From Acidovorax sp. NB1 (lineage in GTDB: Bacteria; Pseudomonadota; Gammaproteobacteria; Burkholderiales; Burkholderiaceae_C): 64,000 nucleotides of DNA. The notes beneath the pieces were generated by a model. It saw only the letters and a list, made by a program, of their open reading frames with translations. It did not search any database and had not been told where the DNA came from. Shown one piece after another: positions 17,988 through 25,488 of the stretch (position 1 is the stretch's first letter; each line of letters opens with the position of its first letter). The position numbers and the translations under genes were made by a program. The stretch is from NCBI RefSeq assembly GCF_005405905.1, contig NZ_BJHU01000025.1:62001-126000 (forward strand). The letters are read 5' to 3'.

Positions 17988-18085
17988 CCCCCCTGAGCGG
18001 CTGCGCCGCTTCCCCCGGAGGGGGACGCACCCGGTGGCCTGGCGAAGCCAGCTCCACGGGTGCACTGGCGAGTGCGGCGCGCCAG
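17988..18085 (+). repeat. GC-rich dispersed repeat, copy B
   Basis: It starts CCCCCCTGAGCGG four bases after the lplT stop. It continues CGCTTCCCCCGGAGGGGGAC, then GGTGGCCTGGCGAAGCCAG, TCCACGG and GCGCGCCAG. The internal complementary blocks (CTTCCCCC/GGGGGAC and TGGC/GCCA) can form hairpins, so it may also act as a 3' end structure. Confidence 0.75.
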
Positions 18086-18102
18086 TTTCTGGCGCCACGC
18101 AG

Positions 18103-18166
18103 ATTACTATTATTTTCATAGCTACCAGCGCTTATCTAGCGCGCGGTGGCGGCCATTTTTCTTTCA
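18103..18166 (+). repeat. AT-rich dispersed intergenic repeat, copy 4
   Basis: ATTACTATTATTTTCATAGC, CAGCGCTTATCTAGCGCG and GCGGCCATTTTTCTTTCAA follow the family layout. The copy ends at the ATG of the EamA transporter gene (18167) and so supplies its leader. Confidence 0.8.
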
Positions 18167-19066
18167 ATGCAATCGCCTTTACCCTTCGCCGCCCTGCTGT
18201 TCAACGCCTTCGTCTGGGGGCTGGCGTGGTGGCCGTTTCAGCACATGCACCAGGCAGGGCTGCACCCGCTGTGGGCCACGGCCTGCATGTATGCGGTGGT
18301 GTTGCTGGCGCTGCTGGCCTGGCGCCCCGGCATCTTGCAGCAGGTGCGCGCGCATCCACAGCTGTGGCTGCTGGCACTGGCCTCGGGGCTGAACAACGTG
18401 GCCTTCAACTGGGCGGTGACCATTGGCGACGTGGTGCGCGTGATCCTGCTGTTCTATCTGATGCCCGCCTGGGCCGTGCTGCTGGCCTGGAAGGTGCTGG
18501 GTGAGCGCCCCACGGGCTCGGCGCTGCTGCGCCTGGCGCTGGCTTTCTGCGGCGTGGTGCTGGTGCTGCTGCCAGAGGGCGCGCCCGCATCGCGCCTGCT
18601 GCAGAACCTGAGCCTGGCCGACGGGCTGGCGCTGCTGGGCGGCTTCATGTTTGCGCTGACCAACGTCACGCTGCGCCGCCTGCACGCCGTGCCCGGACCC
18701 GCGCGCATGTTCGCGATGTTTGGCGGCTGCATGCTCATGGCGCTGGCCGTGGCCACCGTCGGGCGGCAGGTGGGCGTGGTGGATGCCTTCCCGGCCGCCA
18801 ACGCCACCTGGATCGTCACCGGGCTGCTGCTGGCGGGCGTGCTGCTGCTGGGCAACTGGGCACTGCAGTTTGGCGCGGCGCGGCTGGCGGCGGGCACCAC
18901 GGCGCTGGTGATGCTGTCGGAGGTGGTGTTCGCCAGCGTGTCATCGGCCCTGCTAGGCGCCTCCACCCTGAGCACCCGCACCGTGCTGGGCGGGGCGCTG
19001 ATCCTGCTGGCATCGCTGCTGGCCGCGCTGCAGTTTCGCCGGCCAGGCGCTACGGGCCCCCATTGA
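18167..19066 (+). CDS. EamA/DMT-superfamily exporter
   Basis: This 299-residue protein has about ten hydrophobic helices in two repeated halves, the EamA (DUF6) arrangement of drug/metabolite transporters. Recognisable parts are LLFNAFVWGLAWWPFQHMH at the N-terminus, the GLNNVAFNWAVTIGDVVRV helix of the first half, and NWALQFGAARLAAGTTALVM in the second. Substrates of such transporters (amino acids, purines, metabolites) are not predictable from sequence. The ATG at 18167 was chosen because upstream codons fall inside a dispersed repeat. Confidence 0.85.
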   Translation: MQSPLPFAALLFNAFVWGLAWWPFQHMHQAGLHPLWATACMYAVVLLALLAWRPGILQQVRAHPQLWLLALASGLNNVAFNWAVTIGDVVRVILLFYLMPAWAVLLAWKVLGERPTGSALLRLALAFCGVVLVLLPEGAPASRLLQNLSLADGLALLGGFMFALTNVTLRRLHAVPGPARMFAMFGGCMLMALAVATVGRQVGVVDAFPAANATWIVTGLLLAGVLLLGNWALQFGAARLAAGTTALVMLSEVVFASVSSALLGASTLSTRTVLGGALILLASLLAALQFRRPGATGPH

Positions 19067-19141
19067 TGGATTGACCCGCACGCGCGCAGGCATGGGCGGC
19101 TGGGGCTACGATGGCCCGTCATTCCCACCCGGAGATTCCGC

Positions 19142-19633
19142 ATGCCCACCAGCATCTACGACTTTGAAGCCCAGCAAATGAACGGCCAGGCCGTGCCCCT
19201 GTCGCAGTACAAGGACAAAGTGCTGCTCATCGTGAACACCGCCAGCGCCTGCGGTTTCACCCCCCAGTTCGGCGGGCTCGAAGAGCTTCACAAGCAATAC
19301 GCCGACAAGGGCCTCGTCGTGCTGGGTTTCCCCTGCAACCAGTTCGGCAGCCAGGACCCCGGCAGCAACGACGAGATCGCCAGCTTCTGCCAGCTCAACT
19401 ACGGCGTGAGCTTTCCGATGATGGCCAAGATCGACGTGAACGGCGCCAACGCCTCGCCCCTGTACCAGTGGCTCACCGCCGAGGCCCCAGGCCTGCTGGG
19501 CAGCAAGGCCATCAAGTGGAACTTCACCAAGTTCCTGGTCGGCAAGGACGGCCGCGTGATCCGCCGCTATGCGCCGCAGGATGCGCCGAAGAAGTTGGCG
19601 GGGGATATTGAGGCGGCGCTAGCGCAAGGCTGA
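19142..19633 (+). CDS. Glutathione peroxidase, cysteine type
   Basis: This 163-residue thiol peroxidase reduces hydrogen and lipid peroxides. The redox residue is C37 in NTASACGFTPQFGGLEEL, where animal enzymes have selenocysteine. The remaining active-site residues are in LGFPCNQFGSQDPGS (glutamine) and IKWNFTKFLV (tryptophan/asparagine). No signal peptide is present, so it acts in the cytoplasm. Bacterial members often use thioredoxin and not glutathione as reductant. Its last 15 bases overlap the end of the converging GNAT gene. Confidence 0.94.
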   Translation: MPTSIYDFEAQQMNGQAVPLSQYKDKVLLIVNTASACGFTPQFGGLEELHKQYADKGLVVLGFPCNQFGSQDPGSNDEIASFCQLNYGVSFPMMAKIDVNGANASPLYQWLTAEAPGLLGSKAIKWNFTKFLVGKDGRVIRRYAPQDAPKKLAGDIEAALAQG

Positions 19634-20116
19634 GGGCGGCAGCCAGCGGCACAACACCCGCTCGCGGCCCGTGCCGGGGTGGTGGTCCACCGCCTCCTCG
19701 ACCAGGCCGCAGCGCGCATAGAACCGCCGCGCCCGCACATTGGTGGTGGCGACATGCAAGGTCCATCCCCGGGGACACAACTGCTCGCACATCTGTTGCA
19801 CCAACGCCGCCCCCAGGCCCTGGCCCTGCGCCCCGGGTGCCACAAAGAGTTGGTGCAGATGGCCCTGGGACAGACTCTGCAGGCCCGAGCGTTCTAGCAC
19901 CATGAAGGCCACCATGGCGCCCCCTTGCTCCACCAACAGGGTGGTGCAAGGCGGGCCGAACTCTGCATCCACCCGCGCCGCCCAATGCGCCAGCGGCGCC
20001 ACTGTGGGCACGGCCGGGTTGGCGCTGGCCCAGGCGTCGCGCCACAGCGGCGCGATCTGGGGGGTGTCTTGCGGGGTGGCGGAGCGCAGTGTCCAGGAAG
20101 CTGGGAAGGGGCTCAT
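19619..20116 (-). CDS. GNAT family N-acetyltransferase
   Basis: This 165-residue acetyltransferase has the GNAT acetyl-CoA signature HLHQLFVAPGAQGQGLGAAL (the R/Q-x-x-G-x-G/A loop) and the usual C-terminal ATTNVRARRFYARCGL with the tyrosine acid. It would transfer acetyl from acetyl-CoA to an amine, either a small molecule or a protein N-terminus. The start MSPFPASW at 20116 overlaps the upstream acyltransferase stop by four bases (ATGA), so the two are coupled. The 3' end overlaps the opposing peroxidase gene by 15 bases. The substrate is unknown. Confidence 0.88.
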   Translation of the reverse strand: MSPFPASWTLRSATPQDTPQIAPLWRDAWASANPAVPTVAPLAHWAARVDAEFGPPCTTLLVEQGGAMVAFMVLERSGLQSLSQGHLHQLFVAPGAQGQGLGAALVQQMCEQLCPRGWTLHVATTNVRARRFYARCGLVEEAVDHHPGTGRERVLCRWLPPSALR

Positions 20117-21285
20117 GCCCGCATTGTGCGGGCCAGCCCAAACAGCGGCCGCAACCCCCCCACACGCTGCACCCCTGCCGTCATCCCCCCGCACAGCGCC
20201 ACGGTGCCAACCACCAGCACCACCGGCTCCACCACCGGCCCCAGCCGGGCAGGCGCCAGCCAGACCACCAGCACGATGATGACCGTCTGGTGCAGCACAT
20301 ACCAGGGATACACCGACGCATTCGCCCAGGGCAGCCAGCGCCAGGGCCGGTTGAGGCGGTGGTGGGCCCAGCCCAGGATGGCCAGCAGCGCCGTCCACAG
20401 ATAGCCGTCGGCCAACACCCGCAGGGGCAGGCGGGCCCATCGCATGCCGTGCTGCTGCGCCAGGGCCAGCAGCGTGAGGTACAGCACCAGCAAGCCCAGC
20501 GCCAGGCCCAGCGTGCGCCAGCGCAGGCGCACCAGCTCGGCCCACAGACCCGCATCCAGCCCGATCCAGTAGCCGTAGACAAACACCGTGAAATACACCG
20601 CGTGCAGCCACCCGTCGTGGATCAGGTCGTGGGTGGGCGGGGAATGCGGCCACAGCAGCACCGAATACAGCGCCAACGGCAGCACGGGCAGCACCAGCAG
20701 TGCCCCGCCACGCAGGCCGGTGAAGGCTGCGCGCAGGCGGCGGCCCGGGGCGGATTCGGCCAGGGGCAGCAGCAGTGCCAGCACCAAGGTGTAGGCCCAG
20801 AGGTAGGCCAGGTACCAGAGGTGGTTCCAGGTCATGCCCACCTCCCAGCCGTCGAACGCCCCGGCGGGCCAGTGGCTGCCGGGGTGGTAGCGCAGCAAAA
20901 AGGCGCTAAACCCCGGCGCCACCAGGCCGTTGGCCACCCCCTGGGCATAGGCCTGGTAGGGCACAACCACGGCCATGCCAAAGGCCAAGGGCAGCAGCAG
21001 GCGCAGGCTGCGCAGGCGAATGAGACCGGGCACCGTCTGCCCCCGCCGCACCAGCCCGAAAGCCAGGCCCGAGACCAGGAACACCAGGTCCATGCGCCAG
21101 AGGTTGAGCGCACGCATGGGGGCCTGCAGCCATTCGGCGGCGTGCGGACTTTTGAGGTGCCAGTGCCAGTCGGCCACGTAATACATGGCCACGTGGTAAA
21201 GGATGACGAGGGCAAAGGCCAGCACGCGCAGGGCGTCGATGTCGTGGCGGCGGGCGGGGGTGGAAGCGCTGGAAGGCGTGGACAT
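20113..21285 (-). CDS. Acyltransferase family 3 membrane protein
   Basis: This 390-residue integral membrane acyltransferase (Acyl_transf_3) opens with RRHDIDALRVLAFALVILYH, the family hallmark with its histidine, and has about ten membrane helices. The conserved LWRMDLVFLVSGLAFG segment is also present. Members O-acetylate surface polysaccharides, lipids or antibiotics, or act as membrane-bound modifiers of unknown target. It is translationally coupled to the GNAT gene downstream. The start at 21285 excludes a long upstream in-frame extension that lacks family character. Confidence 0.85.
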   Translation of the reverse strand: MSTPSSASTPARRHDIDALRVLAFALVILYHVAMYYVADWHWHLKSPHAAEWLQAPMRALNLWRMDLVFLVSGLAFGLVRRGQTVPGLIRLRSLRLLLPLAFGMAVVVPYQAYAQGVANGLVAPGFSAFLLRYHPGSHWPAGAFDGWEVGMTWNHLWYLAYLWAYTLVLALLLPLAESAPGRRLRAAFTGLRGGALLVLPVLPLALYSVLLWPHSPPTHDLIHDGWLHAVYFTVFVYGYWIGLDAGLWAELVRLRWRTLGLALGLLVLYLTLLALAQQHGMRWARLPLRVLADGYLWTALLAILGWAHHRLNRPWRWLPWANASVYPWYVLHQTVIIVLVVWLAPARLGPVVEPVVLVVGTVALCGGMTAGVQRVGGLRPLFGLARTMRA

Positions 21286-21454
21286 GGCACAACAAAGGCA
21301 AGGGGGACACAGGGCCTGATGCTGCGGTTGCGCCCCTGCGCGCCGCCCGCCCGGGGGATGGGCCGGGGCGCCTTTGGGACCAGCGGTGGTTGCCAGGGAC
21401 GAAACGCAACCGCCCCGGGGCCACTCCGGTCCCGCCCTGCCTACACTTGGCCCC

Positions 21455-22408
21455 ATGACCGCCCCCGTGTCCGCCTGGATCGACCGCTATCCCCACGACC
21501 GTGCCCTGCGGCGGCGCGCGGAAATCGGCTTCTGGGCCGCCGTGCTGCTGGTGCAGGCGGCCTTCAACACCCTGGTGAGCTGGATCGACCTGCGCGGCGC
21601 TGGCCGAGCCGTGGCGGCGTGGGAGCCGCTGCTGTGGGAGCTGACAAGCGCGCTGGTGGTGGCAGCGCTGATCCCGGCCATGGTGGCTTTTGAGCGGCGC
21701 TTTGTGCTGCGCTGGGGCACACTGCGGCGCCATCTGCCCTGGCATGTGCTGGCCAGCGTGGTGTACTGCACCGTGCACCTGGTGGGCATGTGGGCGCTGC
21801 GCCATGCGGGCTACGCGGCACTGGGCGAACGCTACCAGCCGCCCGGCTGGTGGGCGCAGTGGGGGTATGAGTACCTGAAGGATGTGCGCAGCTACACGCT
21901 CACGGTGTGTGCGCTGGTCAGCTACCGCTTCTTGCTGCTGCGCCTGCAGGGCGAGGCCCGCGTGCTGGATGCACCCGAACCGCCAGCGCCACCTGCGCTC
22001 CAGGAGCAGGCCCCGACCCAGGATGCACCCGCGCCAGCCGATCCGCTCGAACCCCCATCACAGCCCCCACAGCCCCAACAGCGCCCCGAGCGCTTCCTGG
22101 TGCGCAAGCTGCGCCGCGAGTTCCTGATCGCAGCCACCGACATCGCCTGGCTGCAGGCCGAAGCCAACTACGTGGGCCTGCATGTGAACGGGCACGACTA
22201 CCTGCTGCGCTCCACGCTCACCGACTTTCTGGCCCAGCTCGACCCCACGCGCTTCGTGCGCGTGCACCGCAGCTACGCCGTCAACCTGGATGCCATCGCC
22301 GTGATCGAGCCGCTGGACAGCGGCGACGCGCGCCTGACCATGAAGGACGGCAGCACCGTGCCCTGTAGCCGGCGCTACCGGGACGGGCTAGCGCCCCGCA
22401 CGGGCTGA
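21455..22408 (+). CDS. Membrane-anchored LytTR regulator
   Basis: The 317-residue protein has four predicted membrane helices in residues about 20-165 (for example EIGFWAAVLLVQAAFNTLV and ELTSALVVAALIPAMVAF). A Pro/Ala-rich linker follows (about 175-215), then a C-terminal LytTR DNA-binding domain (VRKLRREFLIAATDIAWLQA, then FVRVHRSYAVNLDAIAVIEP). LytTR domains bind imperfect direct repeats; joined to a membrane domain, they suggest a one-component sensor. The final stop codon is itself part of the first GGGCTGA unit of the following tandem repeat. The signal and targets are unknown. Confidence 0.85.
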   Translation: MTAPVSAWIDRYPHDRALRRRAEIGFWAAVLLVQAAFNTLVSWIDLRGAGRAVAAWEPLLWELTSALVVAALIPAMVAFERRFVLRWGTLRRHLPWHVLASVVYCTVHLVGMWALRHAGYAALGERYQPPGWWAQWGYEYLKDVRSYTLTVCALVSYRFLLLRLQGEARVLDAPEPPAPPALQEQAPTQDAPAPADPLEPPSQPPQPQQRPERFLVRKLRREFLIAATDIAWLQAEANYVGLHVNGHDYLLRSTLTDFLAQLDPTRFVRVHRSYAVNLDAIAVIEPLDSGDARLTMKDGSTVPCSRRYRDGLAPRTG

Positions 22409-22499
22409 GGGCTGAGGGCTGAGGGCTGAGGGCTGAGGGCTGAGGGCTGAGGGCTGAGGGCTGAGGGCTGAGGGCTGAGGGCTGAGGGCCGAGGGCCGA
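22402..22499 (+). repeat. Heptanucleotide tandem repeat, (GGGCTGA)12(GGGCCGA)2
   Basis: Twelve exact GGGCTGA units are followed by two GGGCCGA units. They lie between the ends of the converging LytTR and WYL-regulator genes. The first TGA is the LytTR stop codon. Because seven is not a multiple of three, the array puts TGA in every plus-strand frame. Its exactness suggests recent slippage and a likely variable copy number. Confidence 0.97.
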
Positions 22500-22526
22500 G
22501 GGCGGCAAGCCTGTCAGAAACTGTTC

Positions 22527-23261
22527 TCACGCATTGAGCCCCGGCGTTTGTGCGGCCCCCCACTCGGGCGGGCTGGCGGCCATCTCGGCCTCCACCTTGC
22601 GCAGCATGTCGGCCAGGGTCTTGCCGGGCTCCTGGCGGAACTGCTCTTCGAGCACCACCAGGTCCACGATGCGGTCGATGCGAAAGCCCCGGAAGTCATT
22701 GCGCAGCTCGCACCAGGCCGACAGCGTCCAGACCTTGCCCCAGTAAAAGCAGCCCAGCGGCCGCAGGCGGCGCAGGCTGGGGCGGCCGTGCACGTCGGCG
22801 TAGTCGATATGCACCATATGCCGGCTGTGCACCGCCTCGCGCAGCGCCTGCAGCGTGGCCTGCACGCGCGGGTCCAGCCCCACAGACGGCGCATACAGCG
22901 CCTGCGCCTCGGCCGCCACCCGGGCGGCCGGGGGCAGCACCGACAAAATCTTGCCCAGCGCGCCCTCCACCTCGCGCGCCAGCCCGGGGTCGAGCCAGGC
23001 CTGGGCCAGCCGCGCGGCAGCCACCAGCGCATTGGCCTCGCCCTGGCTGAACATCAACGGCGGCAGCTCGAAGCCCGCGCCCAGGCGGTAGCCCACACCG
23101 GCTTCGCCCTCAATGGGCACGCCCTGGTGCTGGAGGTCCGCCACGTCGCGGTAGATGGTGCGGGGAGAGACTTCAAGCCGCTCGGCCAGGAAAGCGGCCG
23201 TGGACAGGCGCCGCCCCCGGATGAGCTGGACGATCTGGAACAGGCGGTCGGCGCGGCGCAT
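22527..23261 (-). CDS. HTH–WYL transcriptional regulator (YafY type)
   Basis: This 244-residue regulator has an N-terminal HTH_11 winged helix (RADRLFQIVQLIRGRRLSTA, then LEVSPRTIYRDVADLQHQGV) and a C-terminal WYL domain (SRHMVHIDYADVHGRPSLRR, then LGCFYWGKVWTLSAWCELR). WYL domains bind nucleic-acid-derived or small ligands. It is convergent with the LytTR gene and 65 bases downstream of the GyrI-like gene on the same strand. The GyrI-like gene carries the palindrome CTGACA-N6-TGTCAG upstream, as do two distant genes (53241 and 55366). I propose that this protein is the regulator of that set. Confidence 0.88.
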   Translation of the reverse strand: MRRADRLFQIVQLIRGRRLSTAAFLAERLEVSPRTIYRDVADLQHQGVPIEGEAGVGYRLGAGFELPPLMFSQGEANALVAAARLAQAWLDPGLAREVEGALGKILSVLPPAARVAAEAQALYAPSVGLDPRVQATLQALREAVHSRHMVHIDYADVHGRPSLRRLRPLGCFYWGKVWTLSAWCELRNDFRGFRIDRIVDLVVLEEQFRQEPGKTLADMLRKVEAEMAASPPEWGAAQTPGLNA

Positions 23262-23280
23262 GGGCTGGGAATATGAGTGT

Positions 23281-23336
23281 TTTTAGGCTTCTGCGCCTGT
23301 CCATCAAGCGTTAATAGCTATATTATTTATAGCACA
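23281..23336 (-). repeat. AT-rich dispersed intergenic repeat, copy 5
   Basis: On the minus strand it runs GTGCTATAAATAATATAGC, TAACGCTTGATGGACAGGCGC and AGAAGCCTAAAA. The stop codon of the GyrI-like gene (23327-23329) lies inside its left arm. Confidence 0.8.
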
Positions 23337-23824
23337 ACACCCACATGGATGGACACCTTGTCGGGCCCTTCATAGGCCTCGAAGTCGGTGCCAAAGCGGC
23401 GCTGCACCTGCGGATTGTCGGCAAAGTAGTGCCAGATGCGCATCCAGGTGTCGATCACCATCTGCGGCATGTCGCCCTCGCCGGTGAACACCAGGTAGTC
23501 GCCCGCTTCGATGTCCACGCGGTGCGCGCCCGGCACGGCCTGTGCCAGGTGCGGTTCGGCCACGGCCACACCGGCCGTCACGTCGAAGGCGCCGTGTTCG
23601 TTGGACTCGTAGGCGCTGTACACGCCAAAGATGCGGCCGTCGTCGCCCCGGCTGGGCAGCTGGCGCCCCCAACTCTGGCTGAAAAAGCGGTTCCACAGGC
23701 CACCCAGGCGCGCGATGGCGGGGTTCATTTCTTCGCTGTTGCGCGTGCGCACGCTGATGCCCGCCACGCTGAACGCGGGGATCTGGACGCTGGTGGGTGC
23801 GGGAAAGGTGATGGTGGCGGTCAT
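23327..23824 (-). CDS. GyrI-like small-molecule-binding protein
   Basis: This 165-residue protein has the GyrI-like / AraC effector-binding fold: VQIPAFSVAGISVRTRN at the start, then RIFGVYSAYESNEHGAFDVTAGVAV and MPQMVIDTWMRIWHYF, given in part. Such stand-alone domains bind hydrophobic cations or drugs and are often encoded beside YafY-type regulators, as here. The start at 23824 has GAGAGG upstream, and an operator-like palindrome lies 87 bases upstream. Its last codon and stop come from a dispersed repeat. A ligand-binding or resistance role is inferred from the family. Confidence 0.82.
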   Translation of the reverse strand: MTATITFPAPTSVQIPAFSVAGISVRTRNSEEMNPAIARLGGLWNRFFSQSWGRQLPSRGDDGRIFGVYSAYESNEHGAFDVTAGVAVAEPHLAQAVPGAHRVDIEAGDYLVFTGEGDMPQMVIDTWMRIWHYFADNPQVQRRFGTDFEAYEGPDKVSIHVGVVL

Positions 23825-23893
23825 GGCAGGTCCTCTCTCTGGGTCGTTGGATGGAATCAATGCGCTGGCCCGAGGGCGCAGCGCGAGAGAGGC

Positions 23894-23928
23894 ATGGTGC
23901 GTGCCTGCTGCTGACAGCCTGATGTCAG
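23894..23928 (-). promoter_or_regulatory. CTGACA-N6-TGTCAG operator with CACCAT box, upstream of the GyrI-like gene
   Basis: On the minus strand CTGACA-TCAGGC-TGTCAG (23928-23911) is followed after exactly 11 bases by CACCAT (23899-23894). The same module, with the same 11-base spacing, lies upstream of the genes at 53241 and 55366. Confidence 0.75.
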
Positions 23929-24010
23929 TAGCCTGCGCCCACCCCTGGTGATCCGAGGGTGGGCGCAGTGGCGAGGGCTGGCAGGCACCAGGCACCCGCC
24001 CCGCCACAGG

Positions 24011-24298
24011 TCAGTTCGGCGTCTCGACGATGGCGGCTGTGGCGCGGCGCACCACGGGCAGCACCAGAAGCAGTGTGGGGAAGGCCACGACCCAGGACAG
24101 CGCCCAGGCACTCAGCCACAGGCGCAAGAAGTCTAGCGAGAAGCCGGCCACACGCACCGTGCTGATCAGCGACACGATGAAGGTCATGAGCAGTGACAGC
24201 AGCAGCGGCATCACCCAGGCCGCCGAGCGTGCGGGCAGCTTGGGCAGCCCGAGAAAGGTCTTGCGGGAAGACGGGGGGAGCGAAGAAGGTTGGTTCAT
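24011..24298 (-). CDS. DUF2798-type small membrane protein
   Basis: This 95-residue protein has two hydrophobic helices (WVMPLLLSLLMTFIVSLIST and WALSWVVAFPTLLLVLPVVR), matching the DUF2798 family of short two-helix inner-membrane proteins of unknown function. The start MNQPSS at 24298 follows a cytosine-poor leader, and the N-terminal 25 residues are polar (SSLPPSSRKTFLGLPKLPAR). It lies alone between the ProQ gene and the GyrI-like gene, all on the minus strand but with gaps near 190 bases, so it is probably its own transcript. Confidence 0.75.
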   Translation of the reverse strand: MNQPSSLPPSSRKTFLGLPKLPARSAAWVMPLLLSLLMTFIVSLISTVRVAGFSLDFLRLWLSAWALSWVVAFPTLLLVLPVVRRATAAIVETPN

Positions 24299-24486
24299 TG
24301 CAGTTCCAGAAAGCACACCGGTCAAGCAAGGTGCCACCCCCACCCTGCAGCATCTGCGGGCTGGGGGCCACCACCCCGGCAGGGCCGGCGTTGGTAGGCA
24401 CGTTGATTGACGTAAACGCTTACGGCAACCCATGAACCGGGTCGCGAGGGAAATTTTAGGCTGAGCCGACCTCGGTCGCTTGAGCC

Positions 24487-25395
24487 TTAGTCGCTTTGGG
24501 CTGCAGACACTGCAGCCACGGGAGCCTGAACCCGCGCGGCTGCCAGGCGGCGTGCACGCTCCAACTGCTGGCCCACGGTGCGCGCCACCAGGCCGTACAT
24601 GTCGGCAAAGGCCTCCAGCGTCTGGCCGCTGGCTTCAAAAGCACGCAGCAGGGCTTCGTCCTTGGCGTTGCGGGCAGCCCATTCGGCAAAGGCTTCTTCA
24701 AGGATGGAGTTGGCCGCCTCGTCGCGGCCCTGCACCAGCTCGGTGTAGGCCTCGCGCGTGAGGCCCGAGGCCTCGAAAGCCGCCATCATGCGGTTGCGCA
24801 GCTTGGGCAGCAGGTCTTCGGTGGCACGGGCCTTCTTGCGGCGGTAGACCTCCAGCAGCGCGTGGTGCACATGCTCGGGTGCCATGGTTTCCACTGGCTG
24901 GCCTTGCAGATCGTGCCGCTTGTCACCCGCCGCCACGCTTTGCAGATAGCGCGTGGAGCGGGTGTGCAGGCCCAGCGCCACCTTGAGAGCCTCGCGCTCG
25001 AACAGTTCGGGGTGGGCGGCCAGGATGTCCTGGAAGATGCCGCGCTTGAGCGGGCGGAACACCGCGCCAAAAAGATGCGGGTAAAGCGCTGCGAGTTGCT
25101 CCAGCGCTGGGTGCACGCGCTGGGGCGCGCGCGAGGCTGCGCCGGATGCGGCAGCCTGGAGGGTGCCTTCGGCCGCCCCTTCAGGCGCCTGGCGCCCCTC
25201 GGGCTTGCGGCGGTTGCGGCCACCACGGCGGGACCCGCCCTTGCGCTGCGGCTGGGGCGCACCGGCTTCGGCAGCAGGCGCTGCCACGGACTCAGGGGTT
25301 GCCACGGCAACGGCAGCCTCGGCCACCACGGGCGCGGCCGGGGCGCTGGCAGGGGCTGCGTGGGGTTGTTCTTGTGCGGACGCGGAGTCGGTCAT
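24487..25395 (-). CDS. proQ: ProQ/FinO RNA chaperone
   Basis: The 302-residue protein contains a central ProQ/FinO domain (HPALEQLAALYPHLFGAVFR, then PLKRGIFQDILAAHPELF and LKVALGLHTRSTRYLQSV). It is flanked by an Ala-rich, then Arg/Gly-rich basic N-terminal arm (KGGSRRGGRNRRKPEG, residues about 68-85) and a C-terminal helical extension. ProQ-type proteins bind structured small RNAs and mRNA 3' ends. The start MTDSASAQ at 25395 was chosen; an in-frame upstream extension is less likely. The C-terminal part from residue about 210 (RDEAANSILEEAFAEWAARN) lies beyond the core domain. Confidence 0.88.
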   Translation of the reverse strand: MTDSASAQEQPHAAPASAPAAPVVAEAAVAVATPESVAAPAAEAGAPQPQRKGGSRRGGRNRRKPEGRQAPEGAAEGTLQAAASGAASRAPQRVHPALEQLAALYPHLFGAVFRPLKRGIFQDILAAHPELFEREALKVALGLHTRSTRYLQSVAAGDKRHDLQGQPVETMAPEHVHHALLEVYRRKKARATEDLLPKLRNRMMAAFEASGLTREAYTELVQGRDEAANSILEEAFAEWAARNAKDEALLRAFEASGQTLEAFADMYGLVARTVGQQLERARRLAAARVQAPVAAVSAAQSD

Positions 25396-25488
25396 GGCAA
25401 TGCGGTTCGGGGGCAAATGGAGGGCAACAAAACCCTCGATCATGCCAGTGTTGGGGTTGCGAGCGCCAAAACGGCCTTGGTGGGCACG

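Noticed and set aside
22402..22499. The tandem repeat as a CRISPR array
   Set aside because: Units are only seven bases, contiguous and without spacers.
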